Shown here piece by piece: positions 34,074 through 43,898 of a stretch of 64,000 bases of DNA. A model generated the notes under the pieces. The model did no database searches. It saw only the letters and a program-made list of their open reading frames with translations, and was not told the origin of the DNA. Source of the DNA: MGBC163016 sp964631345 (GTDB taxonomy: Bacteria; Actinomycetota; Coriobacteriia; Coriobacteriales; Eggerthellaceae); contig CAZVWE010000003.1 in assembly GCA_964631345.1 (NCBI GenBank), forward strand, positions 62,001 to 126,000, written 5' to 3'. The stretch's first letter is position 1, and each line of letters begins with the position of its first letter. The position numbers and the translations under genes are program-made.

Positions 34074-36888
34074 TCAACACCTCAGAACACCTTGCACAAA
34101 GGTTTTCCCCATTATCGTTATCAACTAATTCACGATAATTCCAACATCTATCGCACATGGGAAGTGTTGTATGAACTGCATTTGCAACAAGCTCGTCGCC
34201 TTCTGTAAATTCGATTCCAGAAATGATAAACATTTCTTGATAAATACCGGCGTCATACTTAAGCGCTACGTCAAGCATCTCTTTAGGCACAGAAACACTT
34301 ACGAATGCTTCTTGACTTTTCTTAATTACGCCCTCTACCCTTGCCTCTTCAATAGCCTTTGTTACCGCCTCGCGAATTTGCAAGATTACATCGAAATCAG
34401 ACATGACAGACTCAAGCGCACCCTCAGAACATGCTGGCATAAAGTCACTCAACACAGGCCAACCTGCCAATTGCACACTTGTAGGCCTTCCAGCTTTTTC
34501 TCTTTCTTTCGGAGGATACATCTCCCAAACTTCTTCTGTCGTAAACGACAAAATAGGTGCAAGCACGCGGACTAAAACTTCGAGCACATCCATAAGCACT
34601 GTTTGTACAGCTCTTCGTCTTGGAGAATCAAATGCTTCGGAATACAAACGATCTTTTGTAGCATCCATATAAATTGCTGAAAGATCATTTGCAATATATT
34701 CATAAATTGCTCGATATACACCATGGAAACGATATGCTTCATAAGATTCAAGTACATCGTTTAAAAGACGCACCGTGCGACCATACATCCACTGATCAAG
34801 CGGCTCTAACGCATTCCAGTCCATAATTGAGTCTTCTGTAGAAAAATCATCTAAAGATCCAAGCAGGAACCTGAATGTGTTTCTAATCCTTCTATAAGCA
34901 TCAGATGTGGATTTTAAGATTTCGTCATAAATTCCAACGTCTTGTGAGTAATCAACGCTTGCAACCCAAAGCCTTAAAACATCGGCACCATATTTATTGC
35001 AAACATCTTCTGGGTCAATACCGTTACCTAAAGATTTAGACATTTTCCGGCCTTCAGCATCAACCGTAAATCCGCAATGCATAACTGATTTATATGGTGC
35101 AATTCCATAATCACCAACAGAGGTTAGAAGAGAAGACTGGAACCATCCTCTATGTTGATCTGAGCCTTCAAGATACATATCAGCTGGAAATCTCAAACCT
35201 TCACCTGCACGATGTTTAAGCACCGATGTATGTGAAACTCCGCTTTCCCACCAAACATCCAAGATATCTTTTTCAGGCACGATATCTCTAGATCCGCATT
35301 TCGGGCACTTTACATTAGACGGCAAATAATCCTTGGGATCATGTGTGAACCAAGCATCGGAGCCATCGTTTTTGAAAAGCTCAATTACAGCGTCGAAAGT
35401 GCTCTCATCCGCAATTGTTTCTCCGCATTTTCCGCACTTAAATACCGGAATTGGAACACCCCATGAGCGCTGCCTTGAAATACACCAATCTGGCCTATCT
35501 GCCACCATTGCAGAAATTCTATTTACCGCAATTTCAGGAATCCATTTAACCTCATCATTTATCGCGATAAGCGCGTCTTCACGAAGCGAATTTTTATCCA
35601 TAGAGACAAACCACTGATCAGTTGCTCTGAAAATTACAGGCTTATGGCATCTCCAACAATGAGGATATGAGTGTTCAATTTTTCGTTCAGCGATAAGTGT
35701 TCCACGCTCTTTTAGCCACTCGATAATAGCTGCGTTTGACTCATTAACTTCAAGCCCGGCAAAAGGACCCGCCTCTTCAGTTAAATATCCACTATCATCA
35801 ACTGGCATAAGAATTGGAAGGTCAAACTCAAGACCTACTGCATAGTCTTCTTGGCCATGTCCAGGAGCTGTGTGTACCGCACCTGTACCTGAATCAAGAG
35901 TTACATGATCACCATAAATAACTTTGCCTTTTAGATCTTGGCGAATAGGTGCAGTATATGAAAGAGAAGCCATCTGCTTTCCGGGGATTGTTACAGGACA
36001 ACCCTTTTCATCTTCTATGAAATTAACGTCTTCCCATCCAGCAATTTCTGCAACTTCTTCAACTAAATCTTTGGCAAAGATCAAGTTCTTTCCATCTTGG
36101 TTAACCATTACATATTCAGCATCTGGAGCAAGCGATACTCCAGTATTTGCAGGAAGAGTCCAAGGAGTTGTCGTCCAAATCAAAATATAAGCATCGCCCT
36201 TAGCACCAGCAGCCTCAAAAATACCCGGCATTACATCAAGTTTAAAAGCTACATATATTGAAGGCGACACTTCATCTGAGTATTCAATTTCTGCTTCAGC
36301 CAAAGCGGTGTGACAGGTGGTACACCAATGAATTGGCTTACGACCACGATATATTGAACCCTTCAAATACATATCGCGGAAAAGCTCAACATTTCCGGCT
36401 TCATAATCTGGCGTATAGGTTAGATAAGGATGTTCCCAATCTGCATTAACGCCAAGACGTTTAAAACCATCCCGTTGGATATCAACGTATTTTGTTGCCC
36501 AATCCCTGCAAAGCTCACGCAACTTAGGTACGCTTGTTTGTGCCATCTTCTCAGGGCCGAGCTCTTTTTCAACCATATGTTCAATAGGTTGACCATGGCA
36601 ATCCCACCCAGGAATATATGGAGTATAAAAGCCGCGCTGTGCATGGCTTTTATTTACAAAATCCTTCAAAATTTTGTTAAACGCGTGACCGATATGAATA
36701 GGGCCGTTTGCATACGGAGGTCCATCATGTAAAACAAACGGTGTTCCATTTGCGTTTTTCTCTAAAACTTTCCAATAAATTTTTTCAGTTTCCCATTTTT
36801 TAAGTCTTTCAGGCTCATTTTGAGGGAGGTTACCCCTCATTGGAAAATCTGTTTTTGGTAAGTTCATTGTTTCTTTGTAGTTCGCCAC
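34060..36888 (-). CDS. ileS: Isoleucyl-tRNA synthetase
   Basis: Class I synthetase of 942 residues. HIGH at 65-68, KMSKS near 616, an editing (CP1) domain between about 200 and 400, a Zn-binding CGSRD-type site, and the C-terminal zinc finger CDRCWNY...CARC. This bacterial-type C-terminus is that of the mupirocin-sensitive class. The GTG start at 36888 has AAGGA upstream. I looked for a T-box leader in the 161-base gap to degV and found neither its conserved GGTGG-type element nor room for it, so regulation is unknown. Confidence 0.96.
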   Translation of the reverse strand: MANYKETMNLPKTDFPMRGNLPQNEPERLKKWETEKIYWKVLEKNANGTPFVLHDGPPYANGPIHIGHAFNKILKDFVNKSHAQRGFYTPYIPGWDCHGQPIEHMVEKELGPEKMAQTSVPKLRELCRDWATKYVDIQRDGFKRLGVNADWEHPYLTYTPDYEAGNVELFRDMYLKGSIYRGRKPIHWCTTCHTALAEAEIEYSDEVSPSIYVAFKLDVMPGIFEAAGAKGDAYILIWTTTPWTLPANTGVSLAPDAEYVMVNQDGKNLIFAKDLVEEVAEIAGWEDVNFIEDEKGCPVTIPGKQMASLSYTAPIRQDLKGKVIYGDHVTLDSGTGAVHTAPGHGQEDYAVGLEFDLPILMPVDDSGYLTEEAGPFAGLEVNESNAAIIEWLKERGTLIAERKIEHSYPHCWRCHKPVIFRATDQWFVSMDKNSLREDALIAINDEVKWIPEIAVNRISAMVADRPDWCISRQRSWGVPIPVFKCGKCGETIADESTFDAVIELFKNDGSDAWFTHDPKDYLPSNVKCPKCGSRDIVPEKDILDVWWESGVSHTSVLKHRAGEGLRFPADMYLEGSDQHRGWFQSSLLTSVGDYGIAPYKSVMHCGFTVDAEGRKMSKSLGNGIDPEDVCNKYGADVLRLWVASVDYSQDVGIYDEILKSTSDAYRRIRNTFRFLLGSLDDFSTEDSIMDWNALEPLDQWMYGRTVRLLNDVLESYEAYRFHGVYRAIYEYIANDLSAIYMDATKDRLYSEAFDSPRRRAVQTVLMDVLEVLVRVLAPILSFTTEEVWEMYPPKEREKAGRPTSVQLAGWPVLSDFMPACSEGALESVMSDFDVILQIREAVTKAIEEARVEGVIKKSQEAFVSVSVPKEMLDVALKYDAGIYQEMFIISGIEFTEGDELVANAVHTTLPMCDRCWNYRELVDNDNGENLCARCSEVLNALE

Positions 36889-37049
36889 TTTTGTTCCTTA
36901 CGCGACCTAAGCTTACATATATCATTAAGATCAATGACAGTATAGAGTAACAACATACAAGCAAGAACTCACCTATGGCCTTCAAGTGTCATAATATTCT
37001 TCAAACGATCGGCACATTCGATCAACAAACTCGTAGTGAGGAACCTACC

Positions 37050-37922
37050 ATGACATATCGAATCTTTTCTGACTCAAGCTGTAATCTTACCGAAGATATG
37101 ATCAATGATTTTGATATAGAAATTTTTCCTCTTACTTTTATGATCGATGAAGCACAACACCAAAGCTATATAAAAGGACAAATTACCGACCTTTCAAAGT
37201 TTTATGACATGATGCGAGGCGGAAAAGTAATCACTACTTCCCTTCCAAATTTAAACGATGCAGAAGTTATGCTTAGAAATTCTTTAGATAAAGGCGAAGA
37301 CATTTTATATATAGGTTTTTCAAGCGGACTATCAGGCACCTACGAAGCGATTGATCTTCTCATGCGTGAATTAGCTGATGAGTACCCAAATAGAAAATTG
37401 CTCTCAGTAGATACGCTAGCCGCATCTTTAGGTGAAGGTCTTCTTGTTTGGTATGCATGCAATCTAAAACAAGAAGGTGCAAGCATAGAAGAAGTTCATG
37501 CTTGGGTTGAAGAAAACAAGCTTCATCTAGCGCATTGGTTTACAGTTGATGATCTTATGTTTTTATACAGAGGTGGACGCGTTACAAAAACGGCAGCTTG
37601 GGCGGGTACCCTTCTAAATATTAAGCCCGTTTTACATATGGACGATGAAGGTCACTTAATCCCGTTAGACAAAGTCAGAGGTCGTAAAAAATCCATTCTT
37701 GGCCTTGTGGATCATATGGAACAAACCGCAAATAAACCTGTAAGCGACCAAACTGTTTTCATATCACATGGCGACTGCATCGAAGACGCAGAATATCTAG
37801 CAAATATCATTCGCGACAAGTTTGGTGTACAAAATATTGTTATCAACTATGTTGATCCTGTTATTGGCGCACATTCAGGACCTGGAACACTTGCTCTTTT
37901 CTTCTTAGCGAGCCAGCGTTAA
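37050..37922 (+). CDS. DegV-family fatty-acid-binding protein
   Basis: 290 residues, starting at 37050 with GTGAGGA just upstream; an upstream ATG at 36975 would add 25 unconserved residues. It begins YRIFSDSSCNLTEDM, the DegV start, and has SGLSGTYEA and a C-terminal HSGPGTLALFF, typical of the family. DegV/FakB proteins hold fatty acids for acyl kinase systems. No fakA kinase is nearby. It is divergent from ileS. Confidence 0.9.
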   Translation: MTYRIFSDSSCNLTEDMINDFDIEIFPLTFMIDEAQHQSYIKGQITDLSKFYDMMRGGKVITTSLPNLNDAEVMLRNSLDKGEDILYIGFSSGLSGTYEAIDLLMRELADEYPNRKLLSVDTLAASLGEGLLVWYACNLKQEGASIEEVHAWVEENKLHLAHWFTVDDLMFLYRGGRVTKTAAWAGTLLNIKPVLHMDDEGHLIPLDKVRGRKKSILGLVDHMEQTANKPVSDQTVFISHGDCIEDAEYLANIIRDKFGVQNIVINYVDPVIGAHSGPGTLALFFLASQR

Positions 37923-37924
37923 TT

Positions 37925-37957
37925 TAGTTAACCTAATTAGTCTAGTTAACCTAATTA
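37925..37957. repeat. Two direct copies of TAGTTAACCTAATTA at degV/glycosyltransferase junction
   Basis: The 15-base unit occurs at 37925-37939 and again at 37943-37957, with an 18-base period. The second copy covers the stop codon of the convergent glycosyltransferase gene. A related AGTTAAC palindrome stands at the hflX/lexA convergent junction. Function unknown; too AT-rich for a clear terminator. Confidence 0.6.
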
Positions 37958-38970
37958 AATCCAAAGATCCTTTGAGCCATATGGTATCCATATAGTCCTG
38001 CTTTTCTTCCAAGCTCCGTTGGAAGATTTGTCCCAATATTTAGTACATTGGTTCTTATCCGCCTATATAAAGGTGGATTTTTTTCCTTCAGATAATCCCA
38101 AATACTTTGAAGTTTTTCATCATCTTCATCGGTGTTTCTCATACGCAAAAAAACCGAACAGATCGTCATCATCATCGAAAGATAACTTTCCATATACTTT
38201 CTCAAGCGTCTAGGTTGAACTTCCATAACATCTACGGCATCAATCATGGTCTTCGTAACAAGAAGTTGTTGATCCATTCTGCCCATCATTGTGGCTTCAT
38301 TAACAGACTGGTCTTCTCTGCCTATAAAGTACCTATACATATCTACGTCTAGATAATAGAGCGATTTAACATAAGGAAGCGGCTCGTAAACATAGATATT
38401 ATCAACGTAAAAACAATGCTCAGGAAGATGCAGACCCATATCTTTAAGCATCTGTGTTCTATAGATAACGGAATGCATAAGAAGGTATTTTGACTGGCCA
38501 AAAGAGCCAATATCTTCCCAAGAGATTTTACAATCTATGGGAATAATTCCTTCATATCTCATGGGAGTTTGCTTGTTTTCATGAACTTTTTCATACACAT
38601 AATTTGCAATAACAAGATCGGTTGCATCAGACTGCCCAACTTGTGTACGAAGATAATTCATAACGACTTTGGCGGATTCAGGATCTAGCCAATCATCTGA
38701 ATCCACGACCTTGAAATAAAATCCAGTAGCAACCGCAAGACCTGTATTTACAGCAGAACCATGACCGCCATTTTCTTTATGGATAGCACGTATTATCTCG
38801 GGATATTTCTCCTGCCATCCGTCTGCAATCTCAGCGGTATTATCCTTAGTCGATCCATCGTCAACTATGAGGATTTCTATATCATCCCCGCATGTAAGAA
38901 TAGACTCAATACATTTATCCATATACTCAGCCGAGTTGTAACAAGGAACTGTGAACGTAATAGTTTTCAT
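37951..38970 (-). CDS. Family 2 glycosyltransferase
   Basis: 339 residues with the GT2 start (TITFTVPCYNSAEYMDKCIESI), a DDGSTKDNT nucleotide-sugar site at about 37-45, and the metal-binding DSDDWLD near 93. The C-terminal half shows no membrane segment. It sits six bases after the UDP-galactopyranose mutase gene, so it may add galactofuranose to a surface polysaccharide or lipid carrier. The acceptor cannot be told. Confidence 0.85.
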   Translation of the reverse strand: MKTITFTVPCYNSAEYMDKCIESILTCGDDIEILIVDDGSTKDNTAEIADGWQEKYPEIIRAIHKENGGHGSAVNTGLAVATGFYFKVVDSDDWLDPESAKVVMNYLRTQVGQSDATDLVIANYVYEKVHENKQTPMRYEGIIPIDCKISWEDIGSFGQSKYLLMHSVIYRTQMLKDMGLHLPEHCFYVDNIYVYEPLPYVKSLYYLDVDMYRYFIGREDQSVNEATMMGRMDQQLLVTKTMIDAVDVMEVQPRRLRKYMESYLSMMMTICSVFLRMRNTDEDDEKLQSIWDYLKEKNPPLYRRIRTNVLNIGTNLPTELGRKAGLYGYHMAQRIFGFN

Positions 38971-38976
38971 ACTGGA

Positions 38977-40278
38977 TTATTTGTCCTTATCCGAGATAAT
39001 CTTTGAAGAAAGATCTAATGCAAGCGACACTATTTTATCCATATTGTAATAACGGTATTCTGCAAGCCTACCTAATAGATGCAAATTTGGCATACTCTCT
39101 GTAAGCGAACGATATTTCTCATAATGCGCATTATTTTCATCATTAATAATCGCATAATACGGAATTTGAGTATCTGGGTTTTCGTATGCGCGTGAGTATT
39201 CCTTCATTATCGTTGTCTTGTCTGATACCTGTTTTGTAAGATGCTTGAACTCGGTTATACGAGTGTAGTCTTCAGTTACGGTGAAATTAACCGTGCCACA
39301 CGGAAGCTTGTATGTATCGTCATAGGTTTCATATACAAAATCTAAACTTCTATACGGAAGGCGCCCAAATCGTCCCAAGAAAAGCTCGTCAATAGGTCCT
39401 GTATAAACAATAGGGCCTGTAAAATTAACATCTTTAATCTTTATGCCTTTAAGACCAGCATCTTCATTTTCACCCATGAACTCCAAATCAAAAACGCTAG
39501 TTGCGTCGGTATTCAAACAAACGGTGATATTTTCATGCATCAGCATATTTTCAAATAACGCGGTATATCCCTCAATGGGCATACCTTGGTATGTATCCTG
39601 AAAATAACGATCATCATAAGAAATATTTACTGGCACGCGTGCGGTCACAGAAGGATCAACTTCTTCTGGAGTTTGTCCCCACTGCTTTTGTGTGTAATAA
39701 AGAAAAACATTCTTATAAACAAAATCAGCAATCTCTGATAATTCAGGGTCATCCTGGGCACGAAGCTCATTTATGGTGACTTTTCTTTCATCACCAAATG
39801 TGTCTATAAGTTTTTCGATAAGGCACTGTGCCTTTTCCTCACCAAATGCAATTTCCATAGATGATTTATTAAAAGGAACAGGCATATATGTTCCATACCA
39901 ATCAGCCAATACACGATGTTGATAGTTAATCCATCCAGAAAACATTCTTAAATAGTTAAATGCCTTTTGATCATTTGTGTGGAAGATATGCGGGCCATAC
40001 CTATGAACCAAAATGCCCGCATCATCATATTCGTCATACATATTTCCGGCTATATGAGCCCTTTTTTCGATTATTAAAACCTTCATACCAGCGTCTGCAA
40101 ATTGGCGCGCACATACGCTTCCAGCAAAACCACTGCCTACAACTAAGGCATCGTAGTCCTCGATTGCTATATCTGAAAACTTCTCATATTGCACACTACT
40201 TGGCTCCCCATATGAATCATTTGCGCTTGGTAGTACAACTCCAGCCTTCATTTCCTTGACAGTCTGGTTCTCTGCCAT
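38977..40278 (-). CDS. glf: UDP-galactopyranose mutase
   Basis: Flavoenzyme turning UDP-galactopyranose into UDP-galactofuranose. 433 residues with the dinucleotide-binding GSGFAG at 48-53, EKRAHIAGN, the RYGPHIFHT substrate loop, and a C-terminal GRLAEYRYYNMD typical of UGM. It has an N-terminal extension of about 40 residues before the FAD fold. AGGAGG precedes the ATG. With the downstream GT2 gene it implies galactofuranose in the envelope. Confidence 0.95.
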   Translation of the reverse strand: MAENQTVKEMKAGVVLPSANDSYGEPSSVQYEKFSDIAIEDYDALVVGSGFAGSVCARQFADAGMKVLIIEKRAHIAGNMYDEYDDAGILVHRYGPHIFHTNDQKAFNYLRMFSGWINYQHRVLADWYGTYMPVPFNKSSMEIAFGEEKAQCLIEKLIDTFGDERKVTINELRAQDDPELSEIADFVYKNVFLYYTQKQWGQTPEEVDPSVTARVPVNISYDDRYFQDTYQGMPIEGYTALFENMLMHENITVCLNTDATSVFDLEFMGENEDAGLKGIKIKDVNFTGPIVYTGPIDELFLGRFGRLPYRSLDFVYETYDDTYKLPCGTVNFTVTEDYTRITEFKHLTKQVSDKTTIMKEYSRAYENPDTQIPYYAIINDENNAHYEKYRSLTESMPNLHLLGRLAEYRYYNMDKIVSLALDLSSKIISDKDK

Positions 40279-40296
40279 GTGCTCCTCCTTATGAGC

Positions 40297-41118
40297 CTAT
40301 TTAGCAATACTGATTATCTCACGTGCACGGTCTGTAAGCATAAGCCCACCACCGTTATCTTTCACAAATTTAAGGCATGTGAATTCGCACTTGTGATTAT
40401 TGGCACGGCTATATTGCTCAGCCGCGCGCCATCCCCATTCAACACGAATGCGCATTTGATATTCATCATCTTGCATAATTCTTCTGAATTCTGAAGCGGC
40501 TTTTACAGGGTCATCAGAATCTATAAGCGAATACAGATGCATAAGCGTTTCAAAATTAGTCCTTACAACAGTAGCAATCGGAGACACATCTTCTTTAATT
40601 AGGTCATATGCGTGTTGCGCGACATTCTTTGTAAAATCTAGCGATTTCATCTTTGCGATAAGAGGAAGTGAAAATGCGGCGATCATCGCAGTTGCTAGCG
40701 GTTGTTTGAGTTTATTATGCATATTCAATAAACCATCCAATACCGCTTTTGCACCATCAACTTCACCTGCATCTAAACAAGCCTGTCCAAAACAGGACAT
40801 AAACCAAACACCTTGAGGTTTGCAAGGAAACTTAATTGAATGAGCTATCCCTTTAGAGCGCTTGATGAATAACTTAGGATCGCAATCCTCATTATAAATA
40901 TCCACCAAACTATTAGCTTTTCTCTGTGCAATATTTTCAAATATACGAAACGAAAATAATAAGCTGACTAGAAAAACAAATAGTATCGCTATCCAACCAG
41001 TAATAGACGATGTTAAATTCACATCTATACCCCAAAGATACACAGCAATAAAAATCGCTGGTAAAAGCAAAGATACAAGGCAAGCTGCTGCTATATATCC
41101 TTTGAAATAACGAAGCAT
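40297..41118 (-). CDS. Membrane protein with helical-repeat-like soluble domain
   Basis: 273 residues from ATG 41118 (AAGGA upstream; a TTG one codon earlier also possible). Two hydrophobic segments near 8-28 and 40-60 are followed by about 210 residues of helical character with regularly spaced Ala and Leu (DAGEVDGAKAVLDGLLNMH), reminiscent of TPR-like repeats. I do not recognise the family. It lies 18 bases before glf, so it may belong to the glycan cluster or the acyl-CoA ligase gene 20 bases upstream. Confidence 0.6.
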   Translation of the reverse strand: MLRYFKGYIAAACLVSLLLPAIFIAVYLWGIDVNLTSSITGWIAILFVFLVSLLFSFRIFENIAQRKANSLVDIYNEDCDPKLFIKRSKGIAHSIKFPCKPQGVWFMSCFGQACLDAGEVDGAKAVLDGLLNMHNKLKQPLATAMIAAFSLPLIAKMKSLDFTKNVAQHAYDLIKEDVSPIATVVRTNFETLMHLYSLIDSDDPVKAASEFRRIMQDDEYQMRIRVEWGWRAAEQYSRANNHKCEFTCLKFVKDNGGGLMLTDRAREIISIAK

Positions 41119-41138
41119 CAAAGATTCCTTAATAAACT

Positions 41139-42812
41139 TTAATCTATTACACCGTCGGTATGCCTGATTAGCTTACGCTTAATCTTGCCCCCAATGGTTT
41201 TTGGAAGCTCATCTGTAAATTCAACGATACGCGGGTATTTATACGGCGCAGTTGTCCGTTTGACATGATCTTGAAGTTCGTGAATCAACTCATCAGATGG
41301 TTCATAACCTTGAGCTAAAACAACTGTGGCTTTGACCACTTTCCCACGAATCGGGTCAGGCGCAGCAGTTACAGCACACTCAACCACAGCCGGATGCTCT
41401 ACAAGTGCACTTTCAACCTCAAAAGGTCCAATCCTATAGCCCGAACATTTAATGACATCATCATCGCGCCCGACAAAGAAGCAATAACCATCGGAATCCA
41501 TCCAAGCCATATCATGCAGATCGTAATAATCCCCACCAACAGCCTCTTTAGTGGCCTCGGGATTTCCGTAATAACCAACAAATAAACCTGGAGGGTATGC
41601 CTCTTTAAGGCCGGTTACACATATTGCCCCCTCCTCACCAATATCAACCTCTATACCATCATCGTCTAGAAGTTTAATATTTAAAAGAGGCGAAGGCTTA
41701 CCCATTGATCCTGGACGTGGCTCTAGCCACGGAAAAGTTGCCAAAAGAACAGGTCCTTCAGTTTGACCAAAACCCTCACGAATTTTCTTCCCTGTAAGCT
41801 TTTCCCACTGTATGGTTACTTCAGCATTTAGAGGTTCTCCTGCGGTAGCAAAATTTTGGACACTCGAAAGATCATATGCGGCGACATCTTCTTGAAGCAT
41901 AAATCTGTACATCGTAGGTGGCGCACAAAAAGTCGTAAGCTTATTATCCTGAATTACCTGCAAAAGCTTTGCAGGTACAAATTTCTCCATGTCATAGGCA
42001 AAAACTACAGCACCAGAAATCCATTGTCCGTAAATTTTCCCCCATCCAAACTTGGCCCACCCAGAATCTGTCACAGACATATGAAGTTCGTTTTCACGAA
42101 CCTGCTGCCAGTATTTCGCTGTGATTATATGTCCAAGTGGATGTGCAAAAGTATGTTCTACAGCCTTAGCATTTCCTGTAGTCCCAGATGTGAAATAGAT
42201 AAGCATGATATCTTTACTAGTAACTCCAGCATCACCTGTTGGACGCTCAAATATATCCGACTTATCTTTGATCAACTCATCAAAAGACATCCATCCTGAA
42301 CGAGTCCCTCCAACTACTATCAAATCCTTAATTGTAGGAGACTCAGGTAATGCCTGTTCAACTTGAGAAATAACATAGTCGTCATCCACGCAAATCATCG
42401 CTTTAACATCTGCTGAGTTTGCCCTGTAAGCAACATCCTTTTTCGTTAGTTGAAGCGATGCTGGAATGATTGTAGCTCCAAGTTTTGCAAGAGCTGTTGC
42501 GCACACCCAGTATTCCCAACGTCGTCTAAGAATACACATGACAACGTCACCTTTAGCAATTCCAAGTTCAGACAAGGCATTTGCCGCTTGATTAGACAAG
42601 CGAGAAATATCTGTAAATGTGAATGTCTTTTTATCTCCTGAATCGTCCATCCACACTAAGGCGCGCTTGTCCGGCTCTACTTTTGCCCACTCATCAACTA
42701 CATCAAATCCAAAGTTAAACGCTGGAGGTACTTCTATTTTGAAGTTTTCAAAGAAATCCTCATAAGAATCAAATTCGATTCTTGGACAGTACTTTTTAAG
42801 AACGTGATCCAT
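41139..42812 (-). CDS. AMP-forming acyl-CoA ligase (AcsM-like), copy 1
   Basis: 557 residues. Start ATG 42812 is preferred (GGAG upstream); a GTG two codons earlier overlaps the previous gene's stop. The ANL-superfamily motifs are in place: FTSGTTGNAKAVEH near 207-220, EGFGQTEGPVL, YDLHDMAW, and the C-terminal catalytic lysine in PKTIGGKIKRK. It resembles medium-chain/acetyl-CoA synthetases. It ends the 2-oxoacid oxidoreductase operon behind the cupin regulator, so its substrate is probably the acid matching the oxidoreductase product. A paralogue lies at 46.2-48.0 kb. Confidence 0.87.
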   Translation of the reverse strand: MDHVLKKYCPRIEFDSYEDFFENFKIEVPPAFNFGFDVVDEWAKVEPDKRALVWMDDSGDKKTFTFTDISRLSNQAANALSELGIAKGDVVMCILRRRWEYWVCATALAKLGATIIPASLQLTKKDVAYRANSADVKAMICVDDDYVISQVEQALPESPTIKDLIVVGGTRSGWMSFDELIKDKSDIFERPTGDAGVTSKDIMLIYFTSGTTGNAKAVEHTFAHPLGHIITAKYWQQVRENELHMSVTDSGWAKFGWGKIYGQWISGAVVFAYDMEKFVPAKLLQVIQDNKLTTFCAPPTMYRFMLQEDVAAYDLSSVQNFATAGEPLNAEVTIQWEKLTGKKIREGFGQTEGPVLLATFPWLEPRPGSMGKPSPLLNIKLLDDDGIEVDIGEEGAICVTGLKEAYPPGLFVGYYGNPEATKEAVGGDYYDLHDMAWMDSDGYCFFVGRDDDVIKCSGYRIGPFEVESALVEHPAVVECAVTAAPDPIRGKVVKATVVLAQGYEPSDELIHELQDHVKRTTAPYKYPRIVEFTDELPKTIGGKIKRKLIRHTDGVID

Positions 42813-42814
42813 TA

Positions 42815-43369
42815 TCACTGCTCCGTGATTATCGTAACAAACTTAGCCGGGGCATCCCCATTACACCTTTGGCCATGTGGGATCTCTGGGTTGAAATAAA
42901 TGCTATCCCATTCATTTAATATCAAATCTTTATCGCCAACCGTGACAACAACTGATCCCTCTATTACAAAATTGAATTCTTGACCTGTATGAGTTATTAA
43001 TTCCACAGGCTTATCGCTTGGGTCAAGAACAACTAGCAATGGCTGCATAATCTTGTCGCGATAACGCCAAGCCATGTCCTCAAAGTGGTATCCGGGGTGT
43101 CTATCTACAACTTTTCCCTCACCTTTGCGAACCACGTGATATGTATCAAGTTTTGCAGATGTACCAGTCAAAAGCTCTGTAAGGTCAACTCCAAATTTAT
43201 GGGCGATATGATAAATCGCTGAAATCGGTACATCAGCACCTTCATTTTCCCAAAGAAGATAGGCTTCCTTATCAACTCCAAGGTCACTTGCCATATCTTC
43301 TATAGAAACATCGCAAGCTTCCCTAAGGCCTTTAATTCGAAGTCCAACTTCCTTTAATTCATCAGTCAT
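42815..43369 (-). CDS. XRE-family regulator with cupin domain, copy 1
   Basis: 184 residues: an N-terminal helix-turn-helix of the XRE type (about 8-64, GLRIKGLREACDVSIEDMASDLGV) and a C-terminal cupin (about 105-182, GQEFNFVIEG, PEIPHGQRC). Such proteins typically control small-molecule catabolic operons, with the cupin sensing an effector. It overlaps the gamma-subunit gene of the oxidoreductase by eight bases and precedes acyl-CoA ligase copy 1. Its likely targets are the neighbouring operon and itself. Confidence 0.88.
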   Translation of the reverse strand: MTDELKEVGLRIKGLREACDVSIEDMASDLGVDKEAYLLWENEGADVPISAIYHIAHKFGVDLTELLTGTSAKLDTYHVVRKGEGKVVDRHPGYHFEDMAWRYRDKIMQPLLVVLDPSDKPVELITHTGQEFNFVIEGSVVVTVGDKDLILNEWDSIYFNPEIPHGQRCNGDAPAKFVTIITEQ

Positions 43370-43898
43370 CTATCCCAAGCTCCAATGCTTGTTTGTTCTT
43401 TTCAATAAGATGCGCCTTCTTCGGAGGAACGCATGCATCAATTGCTTTGAGTAAAGCATCTTTATTGCAAAACTGAGTTTCCTGCCATAGTTTTCCAAGT
43501 AAAACTATGTTGGAAAGACCTGTAAGCTCATTATCTGATGCCTCGCTTGTAGCCGGAATACCAACAGCTTTTCCTGCCTTGGGATATATATCGGGGCTCA
43601 CAAGATCGGTATCAAAAATAGCTATTCCACCTTCTGCTAGTTTTGGTATGAACTTGTCATACGATGGCTGGTTCATAGCAACAACCGCATCGGGAGTTAC
43701 AACTAAGGGGCTTCCTATAGGCTCATCGGACAAAGTTACAGAACAGCTTGCAGTTCCTCCACGCATCTCAGGCCCATATGAAGGAAACCATGAGACTTCC
43801 TTTCCATCAATGAGCCCTGCATTTGCGATAACTTTTCCGGCAAACAAAACGCCTTGCCCACCAAAACCTGCAAGGATTACTTTGAATTCATTGCTCAT
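43362..43898 (-). CDS. 2-oxoacid:ferredoxin oxidoreductase, gamma subunit
   Basis: 178 residues with LAGFGGQGVLFAGKVIANA at the start, the POR-gamma signature, and PSYGPEMRGGTA. It belongs to a four-gene oxidoreductase set (ferredoxin, alpha, beta, gamma). The next upstream gene overlaps by four bases. Substrate could be 2-oxoisovalerate or 2-oxoglutarate; see the alpha subunit. Confidence 0.9.
   Translation of the reverse strand: MSNEFKVILAGFGGQGVLFAGKVIANAGLIDGKEVSWFPSYGPEMRGGTASCSVTLSDEPIGSPLVVTPDAVVAMNQPSYDKFIPKLAEGGIAIFDTDLVSPDIYPKAGKAVGIPATSEASDNELTGLSNIVLLGKLWQETQFCNKDALLKAIDACVPPKKAHLIEKNKQALELGIDD

Noticed and set aside
36889..37049. T-box leader for ileS
   Set aside because: The gap is too short and lacks the conserved T-box sequence on the minus strand.
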